Positions 24,423 through 36,382 of a stretch of 64,000 nt of DNA are shown in pieces. How positions within the stretch are numbered: the first letter of the stretch is position 1; the number at the start of each line of letters is the position of its first letter. The translations under genes were made by a program, and so were the position numbers. The stretch is from Syngnathus acus (lineage: Eukaryota; Chordata; Actinopteri; Syngnathiformes; Syngnathidae). Location of the stretch: positions 8,459,956-8,523,955 of the forward strand of contig NC_051095.1 in the NCBI RefSeq assembly GCF_901709675.1, read 5' to 3'. The notes beneath the pieces are model-generated. The model worked only from the letters and a program-made list of their open reading frames with translations, did no database searches and was not told the origin of the DNA.

Positions 24423-27400
24423 TTATTTGATGAATGCAACATCAGGGATTTTTCCTTCCGCCTGGAAAGACATAAAAGTATCTTAGTGTCATCAAACAGG
24501 AAATGGTACCAAATGCAGATAGTTAAAAAATAAGTTACCTGTAACTGTGTGAAGATTTGCGCTGCTTTATTAAAGTCCCATTCATTGTCTTGTAAACACC
24601 TGCAACAAAAAATGCTTGTTCAGACGCTTGAATACAGCACCAAAGAAACCCTTGCAGATTTAGGATAAGACTGACTTTTGGGACCATTCCAGGTTCATGC
24701 CTGATGTCTGCGAGAAGGCCGTGAGCATCTCCTGCTGATGTGCAGTGAGAGTGGGCACCGGGCTGGAAGATGGCGTTGGAGCAGGTGCCACAAAAGCCTT
24801 TCGAATCTCTTCTGTTGTGGCCATTCGGATGAAGAGCTGATCGTTGACTATGCACAGGCTGTAAGACGCATTTGGCTTCATTGTCACTATTCATTCAACT
24901 ACGGTTGTATTTCAAATCACCTTTATCCATTGAAATTACTGGAAATGCCATGAATGCAGACAAGGTTTAGAAGTTATTTGTTAGACTTTTAATGTTGGTT
25001 TGCCTTGTTAGGTGTATTCAGTTAAGCAGAAGATTTTTTTTTTTTTAATTAAGGCAAAGCTACGTGGTTGATTTAACTTCTGTTGATTTTATTTTGAAAA
25101 TTAAGGAGAACAGAGGATTAATTACCCAGAATTTCCTGCAGGGACTGTGACAAAAACTCGAGAGAAGGCCATTGTAGAGTCTCTGGATTTTCCATTGACA
25201 GCAACTAATACAAACAAACAAAAAAATCATATATTTATTAAAATGCAGACATTACATCAGTAGTCCGTCCGTCCATCAAAATAAGACAGTTGAGAAGATA
25301 AACAAATATGACAGTCACCCTCTTTGAAGACTCCGCTGATGGTGAATGACAGGAGTGTGTTCTGTTGATAAACAGACAGCTGTTAAAACAAATATATAAA
25401 AAGGGTACGCCTTGACAGGGTACTCACCGTGTAGGTATTTACATCAATGGTGAAAGAAGCGATGTCATGCTGAGTTTTGGGTAGCTCATTAATGAAAGCC
25501 ACCACATTGAGACGCGTGTGCTTCAGCAGTCTGAAGCGGATCGCTGTAAGAGATACAGTTACACTGAATGAGAACATGGCACGGCATTACTCGCCAAAAT
25601 GACAATGCTATCGCTAAAGTCTCATTACTTACTCGAGTCTCTGATCCGTTTCAGGTTTCGAGTGTCTTTGTGGTACTCTCCCAGACTTGACCTAAAAACA
25701 AATAAAATTGTGGGTTTGCAGGGAAAACTGTAAACAACACGACAACGTATCAGAACTAATTGTAACCGAACTGCCGATGGTCAATGGCAGACAAAGCGGC
25801 TGGAACACTTAATTGCTTTATGCAAGAAGGACAACAAATGAAAAAAATTATTTTTGATTAACCCATTTTACCTGGAAGGGTTTTGGTTGGAAAAAGGTGT
25901 TGTGATGGACAACGATGCACCGTCATGGTAAGCATCCAGGAGAGGCTGTCTGTTCCCAGAGTCATATATACTGTAGTACCTGACAAAATTGCATGATAGA
26001 CAAGTTAGAGCATTGTTGCGCACTGGTCTCGATATTTTTAGATTTTTGCGACAAACTCACTGTTGCAAGAATCGAAGGATGAGGCCCTTGATTTCATCTG
26101 AGCCGAAATAGCTTCCCTGGATTACCAAATGCAGTGGTCAGACTTTCAATCGTCAAATGATTCAGCGTATTATCTTTTCCTTGGGCAATTTAAACCAAAT
26201 GCCCAACTATTTTGCGCTCAACAAAAGTAGTAACCTTGCAAGGGGGGATGGTGGTGGGTGTTTCCACGTCAAATCCGATGGGCGGAGGAAGGTCATTACC
26301 ATCCTAGAAAAAGCACACAAAAATCTGATGAGCATTCAATTTATATTTTACAGATGTGATACGACTCCCATTTTTCCCCAATCTGCAGTGCTAGCTTGAG
26401 ACATAATTAAAAAGGTTTAATTTGTTCTGTGACCACTCTATTAACTCAAAAACACTTGTATCTTAAATCACATTTCCCATTGATTTAAACAGCAATGTCA
26501 TTAATTCACTCACATCTCAAGGCACCAACGAATATCCCCAGCACAAATAACAAATTAGGTCAACGCTGTTAGTAGAGATTACAATAAAAAAAAAAAAAAA
26601 TAGACTCACGAGTTTAAGTAGGCGGGGGAATCTCTGCCGCACAGCACTGGCATGGGAACAAGAAACCCAAAGAGCATTAGATCATTACAATAAAGGGAAC
26701 AATAACAATACATTGTGTTTGCTGCAGGTGGCAAGCAGCCTCCTGTTAGTCTATTTGACATCACCGTGTGCCTCCAACATTTCAAGTGTAAGCTGCTACA
26801 CTGTCTCTTCTGCAGAAATACTGCTGGTAACAAAAGAATTTAAAAGGCGGAAATCTACGGTTTGGATCTTGGCTCAGGCTTTTGTGTGTAGATTTTGCAT
26901 ATTTACTCCACGCGTGTGCAGGCTTTTTCCCATGTACGTTGGTATCCTCCCACATTCCTCCAAACTTGCTTGGTAGGTTAATTGAAATGGATGAGCTAAA
27001 TTATCCATCAGAACAAAAGCGAATGCAAGTAGTTATCCATGTAGACTACTATAGACCGTCATGTCAGGCAGGAGAGGTTCTGTCTCACCTGAGATCCATG
27101 ATACTTAACAGGATTGGAGGTAATAAAAATAAAATAAATAAAGTACTATTAATGGAAAACTGACCACATTAAACACGTCACATTTGTCTTCTTACCCAGG
27201 AGTTATGAATGGAAGACTTATAAAAAGCTGTCATTCAATGCTGTTGAAAAGCAAACCTTAAGGTTCTCCCTACAACATATTAAGATTGCAAGGTGCTTTG
27301 CGAATGAATGTTGAGTGTTCGACTTCAGGTGAGAAGTCATGTTTTCTGCTCTTAAGGTATTTAGGGCAAATCAAGATTCCTGTCATGATACAGAGTCAGA

Positions 27401-30400
27401 GAAGCAGAGAGATGATGTGGAATCTTTCTGAACCCGCACTTCTTGACTTGTTTTTGTCTTTGTACTTTTATAATAATTTTTCTTCCATACACGTCTAAAT
27501 AGCCCATTTTATGTCATCATCTTGTGCGGAGACGCTGAAAATTCCCACAATATAACCCAGCAAACAATTGTTTCCTTTAACACCATGCAGCGACACTGTT
27601 CCCATCTCCATGTGCACTTACCCGCAGGCGTACTCACCCTCTCCCCCAATACGGACATGGGGAAGCAACAACCACACTTTTCTAGAAGCATATACACAGA
27701 CACACACACGCATACAGACTCAAGCCACAAAGCCAAAACTGCAGTGGAAATCTGCACACGTCTTCCTTCTGTAGTAGTAAAACAAAATCTTTTTGTGAAA
27801 TTTTATGGTAGCTGACGATAAAGAAATAAAAAAGAGAGACAAACTAATGTGCAAAGTGTGAAGAAAGCAGAAGTCAGGAGAGGAGGCTTGTCGCTCTGCG
27901 AGTATCCGCAAGAGAAAAGTTGAAAAGATGACAATTTCAGTGTAAGCTGGGCCCAGCTGCCCCCCACTGCTCATCCGTTAGCAACTGCTAAGGCAAATAA
28001 GTACTATACTCGGCAATCTTAAAATAGAAAAAATCCATCATTGACTTTGAAATGTCTAATGACAAAGCCATTGAGATCAGACTAGAGATATCCTGCCATG
28101 CAGGATTGGACTTTTTTTTTTTGCTCTGGTCACAGTCACCAGCAGCATGGAAGAGGGAGTGTTTTTCTTCTTGTGGCCAGGTAAAACATCAGTTGAGAAT
28201 GTCTCCACCAGAGGCTTTTTCAAGCAAATTCATCCATTTCGGTGGGCCAGCTGGTTGGCGCATCACCGCTCATTGACAAACGTGCGTCCCCCTCCGCCCA
28301 TCGGCTTCTCCTGTCCAGTCCCGCTCCTCCACTGGTGGCGTGAGTCCGCGCACGCAAGGACTGAGGCTGGGTAATCGTGACTGTGCCTGCCTTAGGTTGT
28401 CCCAAAGTTTCGGAGGTGGGATCTTACCCGTCATTGGCTATCCAGCCTTCCATACCCGCCTGATACGGGAAGCCGAGTGGGCAAGGGTGTTAGCAGTGGA
28501 AGGGGGCGTCACTGGCTGTGTGCACTTTTGTTACTTCATCCATACGCAAGTTAGGCCATTCTTTATGCCACACTCTTGTATACACAACCACAATACAGTC
28601 GTTGGAGCGCTGCTCAGGATCCTTGCCATTTTGTCACAGCACTCCATAGGATTACCGGACCCTCTGTCTATTCTAGGACTACTAACCTATGGTATATTGG
28701 TGTTTTGCTGCTGTTTATGGGATGGATGCCTGCAGGGGATTTCAGCAGCGGGAGCGCTGGGCACAGCAGCACTGAGAATTATAGAACAGAGCTTGCCAAA
28801 GTATTTCCCCACAGGCATAGTTGGAAAAGAAAAGACAGCTTGATACGACATCAAGGACGGCAAGCAAAATATCTGCAGTTGAAGTAGAAAACGTTAAACG
28901 CCATCCTATATCGGGGGGAAAAAATATAACTGAAGTGATTAAACAGTAAATCTGGAACCAAATGAGATCCTGCAAAGAAATGAGATGGAAACACACAAAC
29001 AGGAAATTAACGGAATCACTTGGCTCTGCTCAATATATCATCCATATCCTTCCCTGCTGAGGTACCAAACATTGTCTAATTAAGACAAAGGCTTCTTTTG
29101 TTTTTGCACACGCACATAGATATTATTACTCGTGTGTTCCCTGCACAACAACAGATCTTAACCGCCAGAATGGTCAACTAACCTGATGTATGAAGCCTGG
29201 TCCTTGAAGAGATCACACAACGGGTTCCTGACCAGCCACAGCTCAACCAGCTTCAGGCCTTTGACTTTGTCCAGATCTCGGTCTAACTTCAGCTAAACAA
29301 TGACAGTATAATGGTTGGTGTGAAAACATACAACTGTGTTGATGAAAGGTTATTATTTCCACACTCACCTCATTGTGGGAAAGGTTGAGGCTCTTCAAAT
29401 TAGGCACTTTTGTAGTCAACTCACTAAGGTCATCCAGCTTATGGAGACGGTTGTTGCTCAGGTTCAAGCTGGTCAGCTAGCAATAGACAAACAGATTGGT
29501 ATAAAAATCAGAAAAGCGCATGTGTTGCGGGGGGGATTATATAGTATATTTATTATAAGCATCTTTCACCACACCTCTGGAATATTCTCTTCAATAATCT
29601 TGATGACTGCTTCCATATTTGTCTTCCTATTCAAGATGACTTCAACATTCTGGGACACCAGGTCTGTCACAGGAAAATGTGATCCCACGGTTCAGACATG
29701 ATGACAATAAATTCTTAGCTACTTCTGTCCGCAACAGTTTGTTTAGTGCAAAAACAAAAATTCACAGTACACAATTACACTGTTGAATATACCAATGGTG
29801 CAGCTAAAGTATTGAGAATGTGTACTAACCAGGGTCTGTCCTGATGTTGTTCAAGTCCAGAGCTTGTTGTGAGCCATCAAAACGTTTTGCCATACATTGC
29901 TGTTTTAGAATACAATAAAGATTACAAATGAATTATTTTAAAAAATGACTTCTTAGCACAGATGCTCAGAGACTAGTAGCAAACTATGGTGGGCGTCCCA
30001 ACACACTGAACTAAATGCTACAATACAATAACATAAATACCACTTTATCAGCCTAACCTTTCAGATAGATGGAATAAGAGCAATACAATGTCAAAGGTCA
30101 GATGCCACAGAACTGGGCAGCAACAACCGAGGCTTTATAAACACTGTTATTTTCCAGAGGATATAGGTATGGTTGAAGTCGATCCATAGTACTGAGACAT
30201 GTTTTTAGGTGGATCAAAGAGGAGTTATATTCAATTCCTCATTCAAAGTCGTAACAGGATTTCTAAATTATTTTTAACTTACCCTCAAATGTTCGATATC
30301 TTCTGGTTTGAGGTCAGACAGGAGGAAGTTGGGTGGATTGCTACGATTGACGTGCACTTCCACCTTAAGAGAAGAAACGTCACATTCGTAAACAAGAGGC

Positions 30401-32595
30401 CCAATTAACATTTGTTAAATGCACATTATTTGTGGTACAACGGTTTACAGCCATAAGCAGGCAGTCTCGCGTGTTACTCAAAAGCAGTGCTGGCGGCCCA
30501 GTCAATGACTTGACGTCGTATCCGCTCCCAACACGGCGTCATGCATTAAAATAAACCAGCTGGATTATTTTGGCTAAAACAAAACTAGACTCAAAAATGG
30601 AAGCGCCAGATAATTTTCAAACTTTACAACAGTGCCCCCCTTTACACATTGAGACCTCAAAGTGGGAGCTCCGGAGGGAGACTTTAAAGGAATTAAGTTA
30701 ACTTACACACCTTGTAGCCGTCTGTGTCGGTGATTTTGTGAGAGCATTTATGCAGAGCGTTGGCTGCGGCGGCATCGTCCAAATAGAAATGGGCTCTGTT
30801 ATGGTCAACGTGGTACTGGAATAGCAAAGTGTAATGCAGTGAAAAACAACTTCAAAATAAAATAACTTTCTGCATTACATCAGTGACTCGTTGTTAAAAA
30901 AATGTTCAACATAAAGATGCTGCGCCTCACCTGAACAGGTGTGTAAGTTACAGAGCAGATGTTCTGAAGCGCTGTCAATAACCATTTCTTTTCATATTTT
31001 TTCCCATGAGGAATCTAGGAAAAACACCATTGTAAGAGATATGAAGATCAATAGAACAAAGGAATTGTGCAGATGATGTAGTAACGAATGTGATACACAC
31101 GGTCACTTTGAACCAGGTGGCACGGTTTCGCCCTCCACCGCCTCTGTCTCCTCTAAAGCCTCCTCTGCCACCTCCCCCTTTGCCTTGTCGCCTGTCTCGG
31201 CCGTCTTTTCGAAAGGGCCTTCCGTAAGGCGTGCTAGATACAATAATTAAATAAATACAAAGGACAAAACCTATTAGTTTGAACAAGGGTGCATTTTACA
31301 ATCCAAAGTGTTGTCTTTCCGCTGACAAAAAAATATTTGATGTAAATTTGATAGTTTATAATAGCTATATGGATTGCCTTTTAAACTATGCAGCAAATAA
31401 GTTAAAACTATACAATACTCACAATCTGTTCTGACTGCTATTGTCTTGACTGCTTTCATTCATTGTCACATCTCCATCAGGGTCTTCAAGTCTGGAGCGT
31501 GGTCCTGGACCACCAAAGCCTCCTCCATTGCCGCCGCCACCACCATGGCCGCCACGTTGGCGGTCTCTACGGAAGCGTTCGTAAGCACGACCTTTATTGG
31601 AACTTCTGCCTTTACGGTTGCGATTGCTCGGTCCAGTGCGGTCGTCATGCTCTGAAAGATAAATACATAATATAAGGTGTACTGATTCAGCTTTATATTT
31701 TTAATCAAAACCATACATATCATTTAAGGGGAAAATACAGCAAATTGAGAAATTAGCTTAGCCTATTTCAAAATGTTTTAAGAAGCAAACATTGAAAACA
31801 AAGCTGAAAAAAAAAGGAAAAAAAAAAAAAGGTCCCCAGTCATAATGGGTGTCTACTTAATACTCGTTGCTAAACAAATAGCAAATTATTTTTTAATGTA
31901 ATAAAGTTAGGATATTGTAACAAATTTTCATTATTTTGAACAACAGTTGAACCTGCCACTTGCCTGGACATCTGAATTTAATACTACTTGTGCGGTATTT
32001 TTTCATTATGAATAATTGACAGGAGACAAGTCCAGATTGTACTTTGCCTCTTGTTCAAAGCTGGGACCGGTTTCAGTGGGCCTGTGGCTCTGGTGAATAA
32101 GGAATTTAAAAATGGATAGAAGGATCAATATATAACAGGCCATTACACACTAAATACGAAGCAACCTTTGATAAAAATGAGCTTGACACTTGAATAAATA
32201 TATTGTTCAAAGATTTGACAAAGTAGCAATTTTGGAACAGATTTTAATGAGAAACAGGAAGTAGACGCACACGATTAGCTTTAGGCCACGTAAAATAATG
32301 GGGCAGGCCTCGAGCTTGACACCCAGGTTTACAGGACGGAACGAGTACTCCCCTATAAAGATCACTCTTTCAAACCGTGATTACATAATATGGTCCATAT
32401 TATGGTCCAAAGCAAGTGGAGAAAAGAGGGGCCGAGTAGGAAAAAGTTTACCTCCTGAAGTCATGTAACCAGTGCATCTAACCTCCCTTGACACCATAGA
32501 GCCTGAATAAACAATGCACCAGAAAGGAAAGAGGAAAAAGATTAACGGTGTACTGAAACACATTACTTACCAAAGTAATGGGAGCCTTCCGCCAT
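24423..32595 (-). CDS. nxf1: Nuclear RNA export factor 1 (NXF1/TAP)
   Basis: Twenty-one exons: 32595-32571, 31651-31423, 31233-31101, 31014-30931, 30815-30711, 30363-30283, 29899-29830, 29663-29575, 29476-29369, 29292-29183, 26646-26610, 26303-26235, 26116-26061, 25979-25872, 25691-25633, 25543-25428, 25361-25319, 25204-25126, 24858-24676, 24599-24539 and 24461-24423. Every junction is in phase and the total is 627 aa (human 619). NXF1 with NXT1 carries bulk mRNA through nuclear pores. Visible domains: Gly/Arg-rich N-terminus with RGG-type repeats (about 10-120), RRM-like fold beginning [17 protein letters not shown] (about 125-220), leucine-rich repeats ([20 protein letters not shown]; about 220-345), NTF2-like domain (GSYFG through [15 protein letters not shown]; about 381-550) and a C-terminal UBA-like domain ([16 protein letters not shown], ending VAFIK). 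The long intron 10 contains a CTE-like element. Confidence 0.97.
26880..27030 (+). repeat. tRNA-like dispersed fish repeat, 3' part
   Basis: Words such as CAGGCTTTTTCCCATGTACG, GGTATCCTCCCACATTCCTC and GGTAGGTTAATTGAAATGGA match the 3' half of the repeat family seen at 5751. It lies inside nxf1 intron 10. Confidence 0.65.
28385..28445 (-). promoter_or_regulatory. nxf1: Constitutive transport element-like motif in nxf1 intron 10
   Basis: Read on the nxf1 sense strand this holds AGCCAATGACGGGTAAGA, then about 25 bases, then ACAACCTAAGGCAGG. These two blocks match the paired internal-loop halves that NXF1 binds in retroviral CTEs and in the CTE reported in mammalian NXF1 intron 10. It lies in the matching intron: the 2.5-kb intron between the last LRR exon and the exon encoding [12 protein letters not shown]. 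In mammals it lets intron-retaining nxf1 mRNA leave the nucleus. Only one clear half-site pair is seen; the second symmetric half was not found with confidence. Confidence 0.8.
32452..32502 (-). other. Possible 51-base cassette exon in nxf1 intron 1
   Basis: An acceptor (TTTATTCAG) and donor (GTAAAC) bound 51 bases with phase 1 at both ends, the same phase as nxf1 intron 1. Inclusion would insert 17 residues, [17 protein letters not shown], after MAEGSHYF without breaking frame. I know of no such exon in mammalian NXF1. It may be chance. Confidence 0.25.
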
Positions 32596-33450
32596 CTTCT
32601 TGAGAGGGCGTTCGTAAATAATTACCCAAAACAGCCGAGGTGCCCCACTGTGTTTATAAGGATGACTGGTAATGCGAGTAGATTAAGTTATCTTCAAATA
32701 AAACAAGGGCACTATAACAAAGAAGAAAGGGCACAGCTGGCCGTTGCCACGCTAACGCCTTATTGTAGCCTAGTTAGCTTCGACGACCGTGGTGGACATT
32801 AAAATGGCGGATGTGTACACTTTCAGCTTCCGGGTTACGTTATGACACACCACGTTTGAGCATGCGCCTTAGACAACAACGCGCAAAGGTTCACTCTCAG
32901 TACAAAATAACTAATATTAAATTAATGATAAATATCATCTAAAAAATCGCATCCAAGCATATATATCCAAATGAATGAACGTTCAATGGTCGAAATCAAC
33001 TTACTGTGGTGTAGCGCTCGTGTGACCTGCAGGTTGGGCACACGTTTCCACTGCGTGTCCATGTACGGCACAAATGTACCTGTCTGGTTTACCTACATTG
33101 TCAATTAATAAAAATAAAGAGCAAAATGACCGTTTCTAAAAGAGCACTCTTAGATGGGCAAACACTTTCTCTTGACAAGGCGCGGCTTCGTTTCGCTAAT
33201 TTAGCTTTAGCTATCCTTCCGCACCTGTCCCATTCTGTTAGCTGTACATAATTGTGCACTCACCGTGAACCTTTTCAACGTTGTCCACATATTAGTGTAT
33301 GTATATCTTCTGGTGTTTGTGACGCGACGAAACGACAGAACAACGACAGAGTCGTTTAACCACTGCTCACGTTCATAACACTCGCGTCGTCCCACTTTTC
33401 AGTTCGTTTCGGCGATCTTCCAAATGGCGCCAACTTGTGACGTCACCGTT
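32596..33450. promoter_or_regulatory. nxf1 upstream region with candidate promoter motifs
   Basis: Near 32805-32835 are AAAATGGCGG (YY1-like) and CTTCCGGG (ETS-like), common in housekeeping promoters. At 33438-33445 there is a perfect palindromic CRE, TGACGTCA, beside another GGCGCC patch. These fit start regions for nxf1 and for the exons at 33005-33290. This is motif matching only. Confidence 0.45.
33005..33290 (-). CDS. Two unassigned exons upstream of nxf1, partial
   Basis: Exon 33290-33264 encodes MWTTLKRFT (in-frame Met also at 33395) and ends at a strong GTGAGT donor. Exon 33092-33005 continues in phase as VNQTGTFVPYMDTQWKRVPN and then LQVTRALHH, ending at a strong GTAAGT donor in phase 1. 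I recognise no family. Phase 1 matches nxf1 exon 2, so these could be alternative first exons of nxf1. They could also be the start of a separate gene whose remaining exons I could not find, or a processed remnant. A CRE at 33438 sits just upstream. Confidence 0.35.
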
Positions 33451-33869
33451 ATGAGTTACACCCAAATAATACTTGCGTAACCAGTTTTAGTTGCATTTAT
33501 TTTTTAAATATAATGCATTCACACATACGTACAACCACATGTTGTAAAAACGTATTTAGTAAAATCTTGCATTAAGCGGTCTTGTGGATAAGATGTATTT
33601 CTTCAGCTCCAGAAATTCCCAATTTAACATAAACTTTCTTCATAGAAAGCAAAACAGACTGGTGCAAGTAACTGAGACACCTCTACTGTTAATTTCGCAC
33701 AACAGAATTTCTTTGTTCAGGCCAAGTAAAATCCAGTAATAAAGTGGAAACGATTATAGAATGTGACAGGGTGACAGAGAAGAAAGACATGACTGCATTC
33801 AATTGATGCGTACTAGATGTCTTTTCATGCTGAGGACAGACCAGCGCTCTCCTTACAGCTAAAATCGTG

Positions 33870-36382
33870 TCAAGTAGGTGTATTGTTGTTGTCACCATTT
33901 CCCAACCTGACTGCTGCATTCATTTGGGCCTGCCAAAAACAAAAGCAAATGAAAATCAACACATCAACTTTGAATGAATGAATCAGCATGCATGAGGAAT
34001 GTCGCTCACCTGCTCTGGTCTGTCTAACAGCAGCCTCATGTAGCCGAAGACCAAGAAAACACTAAGAAAGATGAAATTACTGAACACCCCCACACCAGCT
34101 GACAGGACTGGGAAGTTGAACAGCAAGTACCTGAACAATGAACACATCTTAGTAGTACAACTTATTTACCTTAACAGCTACATTTAGTATCTTATTGATG
34201 GAAATGACACAAATCATTTTAAAGTACATGTCATGTAAATGTACTTGTAAAGTACAGTACAATAATCAATATAGATGGATGATCGGCACATTTTGAGGTT
34301 GTGGGTTGAAATCTGTTTGCATCGGGTTGTCCTACCAACACACATTTTCACAACGTATGGCAAAATAAATTGCCCTCTTACCTTACACCGGTGAAATAAG
34401 CGTGGATGTAGAGCTGGGATGAATAAATCTGCACCTTGCTGGATAGAATCTCGATGACGGCTGTGGCCGAGGGGGAGTACTATTCATTAAAAAGAAAAGA
34501 GAGAATGCGTTTTGTTAACAATGTAAACTAGATCTTAAAATTTGATGACATAGAACACACTGCGCACACACAGTTGCACTTACTGGGTCGTCTGTGTATT
34601 CCGAGAAGAGTTCCACCGCTAATACTTGCTTCTGCTCAACAACTCCACCCAGGAACACCGGGAAGAACAGCAGTGTTGACATGGTCCTCAGAAGGTTAGA
34701 CTGGTACCGCAGCATACTCTGATACAAGAGTGTCACAACACCGTTGTTACATTTCACTCCAGAAAAGTCCCAATGGACATTTTGGACTTGGCTGTGAGGG
34801 GAAACCTGCCCTGTGTTACACACATAAACATGACTGCTTTTGCACTTCAACTAAAGAACTGTCTGGTTGCTTTGGCGCCATCTTGTGGCCTCTCGTGTAG
34901 AAGTGGATTGAGGACATTCCTGTTGTGGTGTGATTTGGTGGCTTTCATAGCCCCACTTGCAGATTTTTTCCAATAATGCAACACAATCATTAGAAGACAA
35001 ACAAACAACTATCATATTTGAGTCCCATTACTGACATGGCTCTGTTCGAGCAAGTTATTGATGCTATACTTACAAAGCGAGAGCTGGTGGCAGACGGGAG
35101 TTGCCTTGCCTGAGAAACACACGGAAACGCGGCAGTGAATCCAGAAAGGTCAGCACAAACATGCTGATTAACAGTCCGGAGCTTCATGGAGAACTTCGTG
35201 GGCCACTTACGGAACGAGCGGACGTCGCCACTTGCCCTCCGTCACGAGAGAAGCAGGTTGTCCTGATCATGAACATCCCGAGCTCCTGGTTGGTCTCGGA
35301 ATCAGGCATGTCCAGTTGGAGAGTCATTTGATAGGCCTGGCCGAATGTCAACACCTGAACATAGCGAATAATCTTTAAAATAGCCGATGTGTTTTTGTTT
35401 TTATAAATGGCAGCTTCACACTCCAATTTGTATTTTATGTTTAATATAGAATAGAGGTGCATTTCAATAAATTTGAATATCATAGAAAATTTCATTAATT
35501 TTAGCCTTTCTGTTCTCATGAAAATACCTTTCAGCAGGCCAGTTTCTAATTATTGCTATATCACAATATTATATAATAATATATATTCTTATATATATAG
35601 TATATAATTTTTTTTAAGATCATGTTTACTCTATTGGTTTTCATTAACTAAAATATAGTCAAGATATAGGTTTTGAAAAAAAAATACTACATCTTTCACT
35701 CTATGTCCTAAATGTTTATGATATACAGTACAGGCGTCAACTGATTTAAACTAAATTAAGCCTTAAAACAAGTTAGAATTTTAATTTTAATTCTATGGTC
35801 TGATTTCTCATGAAAATAGGGAGTTTAATCTCTACAAATAAAACATTTAAACCAAACAACATGCACATATATCAAGTATATGTGCTCACACACAGTAATT
35901 GCACATACAGGCATGTTGTTTTTCATCAGGGAGACGTTGGCCACAGGATACAAGCACCTAAAAGACTTTGGAGAGTCACAGTCTGTCCTGCAAAAGCAAA
36001 AAATAAATAAAAAACTGGACCATAGTTTTATGGAGAAATGAGATTTGAAAGGTGTGGACAAAGGGTGTCGTTGATACTGACTTATCAATGCGGCCAAATG
36101 TGCCATTTCCTGATGCCCTTGAACAGCACACACTCACCTGTAGTAGTAGTGCACCGGTACGGAATAAGCCACCAAAGGCATGTAGGAGTAGTAGAAGCTC
36201 CCATACAAAAAGGCGGAGAGCCAGAGAAGCAGCACCAGCACGGAGAGCAAGACGACGCTCTGCACAACCCTCTGACGGACACGGAACATCGCCCTGACAG
36301 CGGCATCGTTCAATCTCGTCAGCGAAGCACCAAAAAGGACGAATGTTTCCTCTCCAGACTGCATGTGATTTGCTCGATCCAT
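33870..36382 (-). CDS. bscl2: Seipin, ER lipid-droplet assembly protein
   Basis: Seven coding exons: 36382-36138, 35987-35909, 35354-35211, 34718-34584, 34479-34382, 34130-34010 and 33929-33870, in frame throughout, 293 aa. Seipin forms ER ring oligomers at lipid-droplet contact sites. The first transmembrane helix (VVLLSVLVLLLWLSAFLYG) is followed by the family signature GSFYYSYMP and VPVHYYYRTDCDS. The lumenal domain includes NVSL (glycosylation site), NQELGMFMIRTTCFS and VEQKQVLAVELFSEY. A second transmembrane helix lies in FSNFIFLSVFLVFGYM. The cytosolic tail is very short and ends NNNTPT, whereas human seipin has roughly 100 more residues there. It starts at the ATG that overlaps the stop of an upstream ORF. 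The homologue lies near NXF1 in human as well. Confidence 0.95.
35074..35109 (-). other. bscl2: Possible 36-base microexon between seipin exons 3 and 4
   Basis: An acceptor (TTTCTCAG) and a perfect donor (GTAAGT) flank 36 bases, phase 0 at both ends. Inclusion would add ARQLPSATSSRF between ATSARS and SMLRYQ. Human seipin aligns without it, so the main isoform probably skips it. Confidence 0.3.

Noticed and set aside
28340-28887. A 167-codon and a 103-codon + strand frame
   Set aside because: They lie antisense within nxf1 intron 10 over the CTE-like region, with no similarity and no promoter evidence.
32810-32850. Start of a + strand gene at an ATGGCGGATGTG
   Set aside because: The frame stops after 13 codons and no donor site follows; the motif is better read as a YY1-type promoter site.
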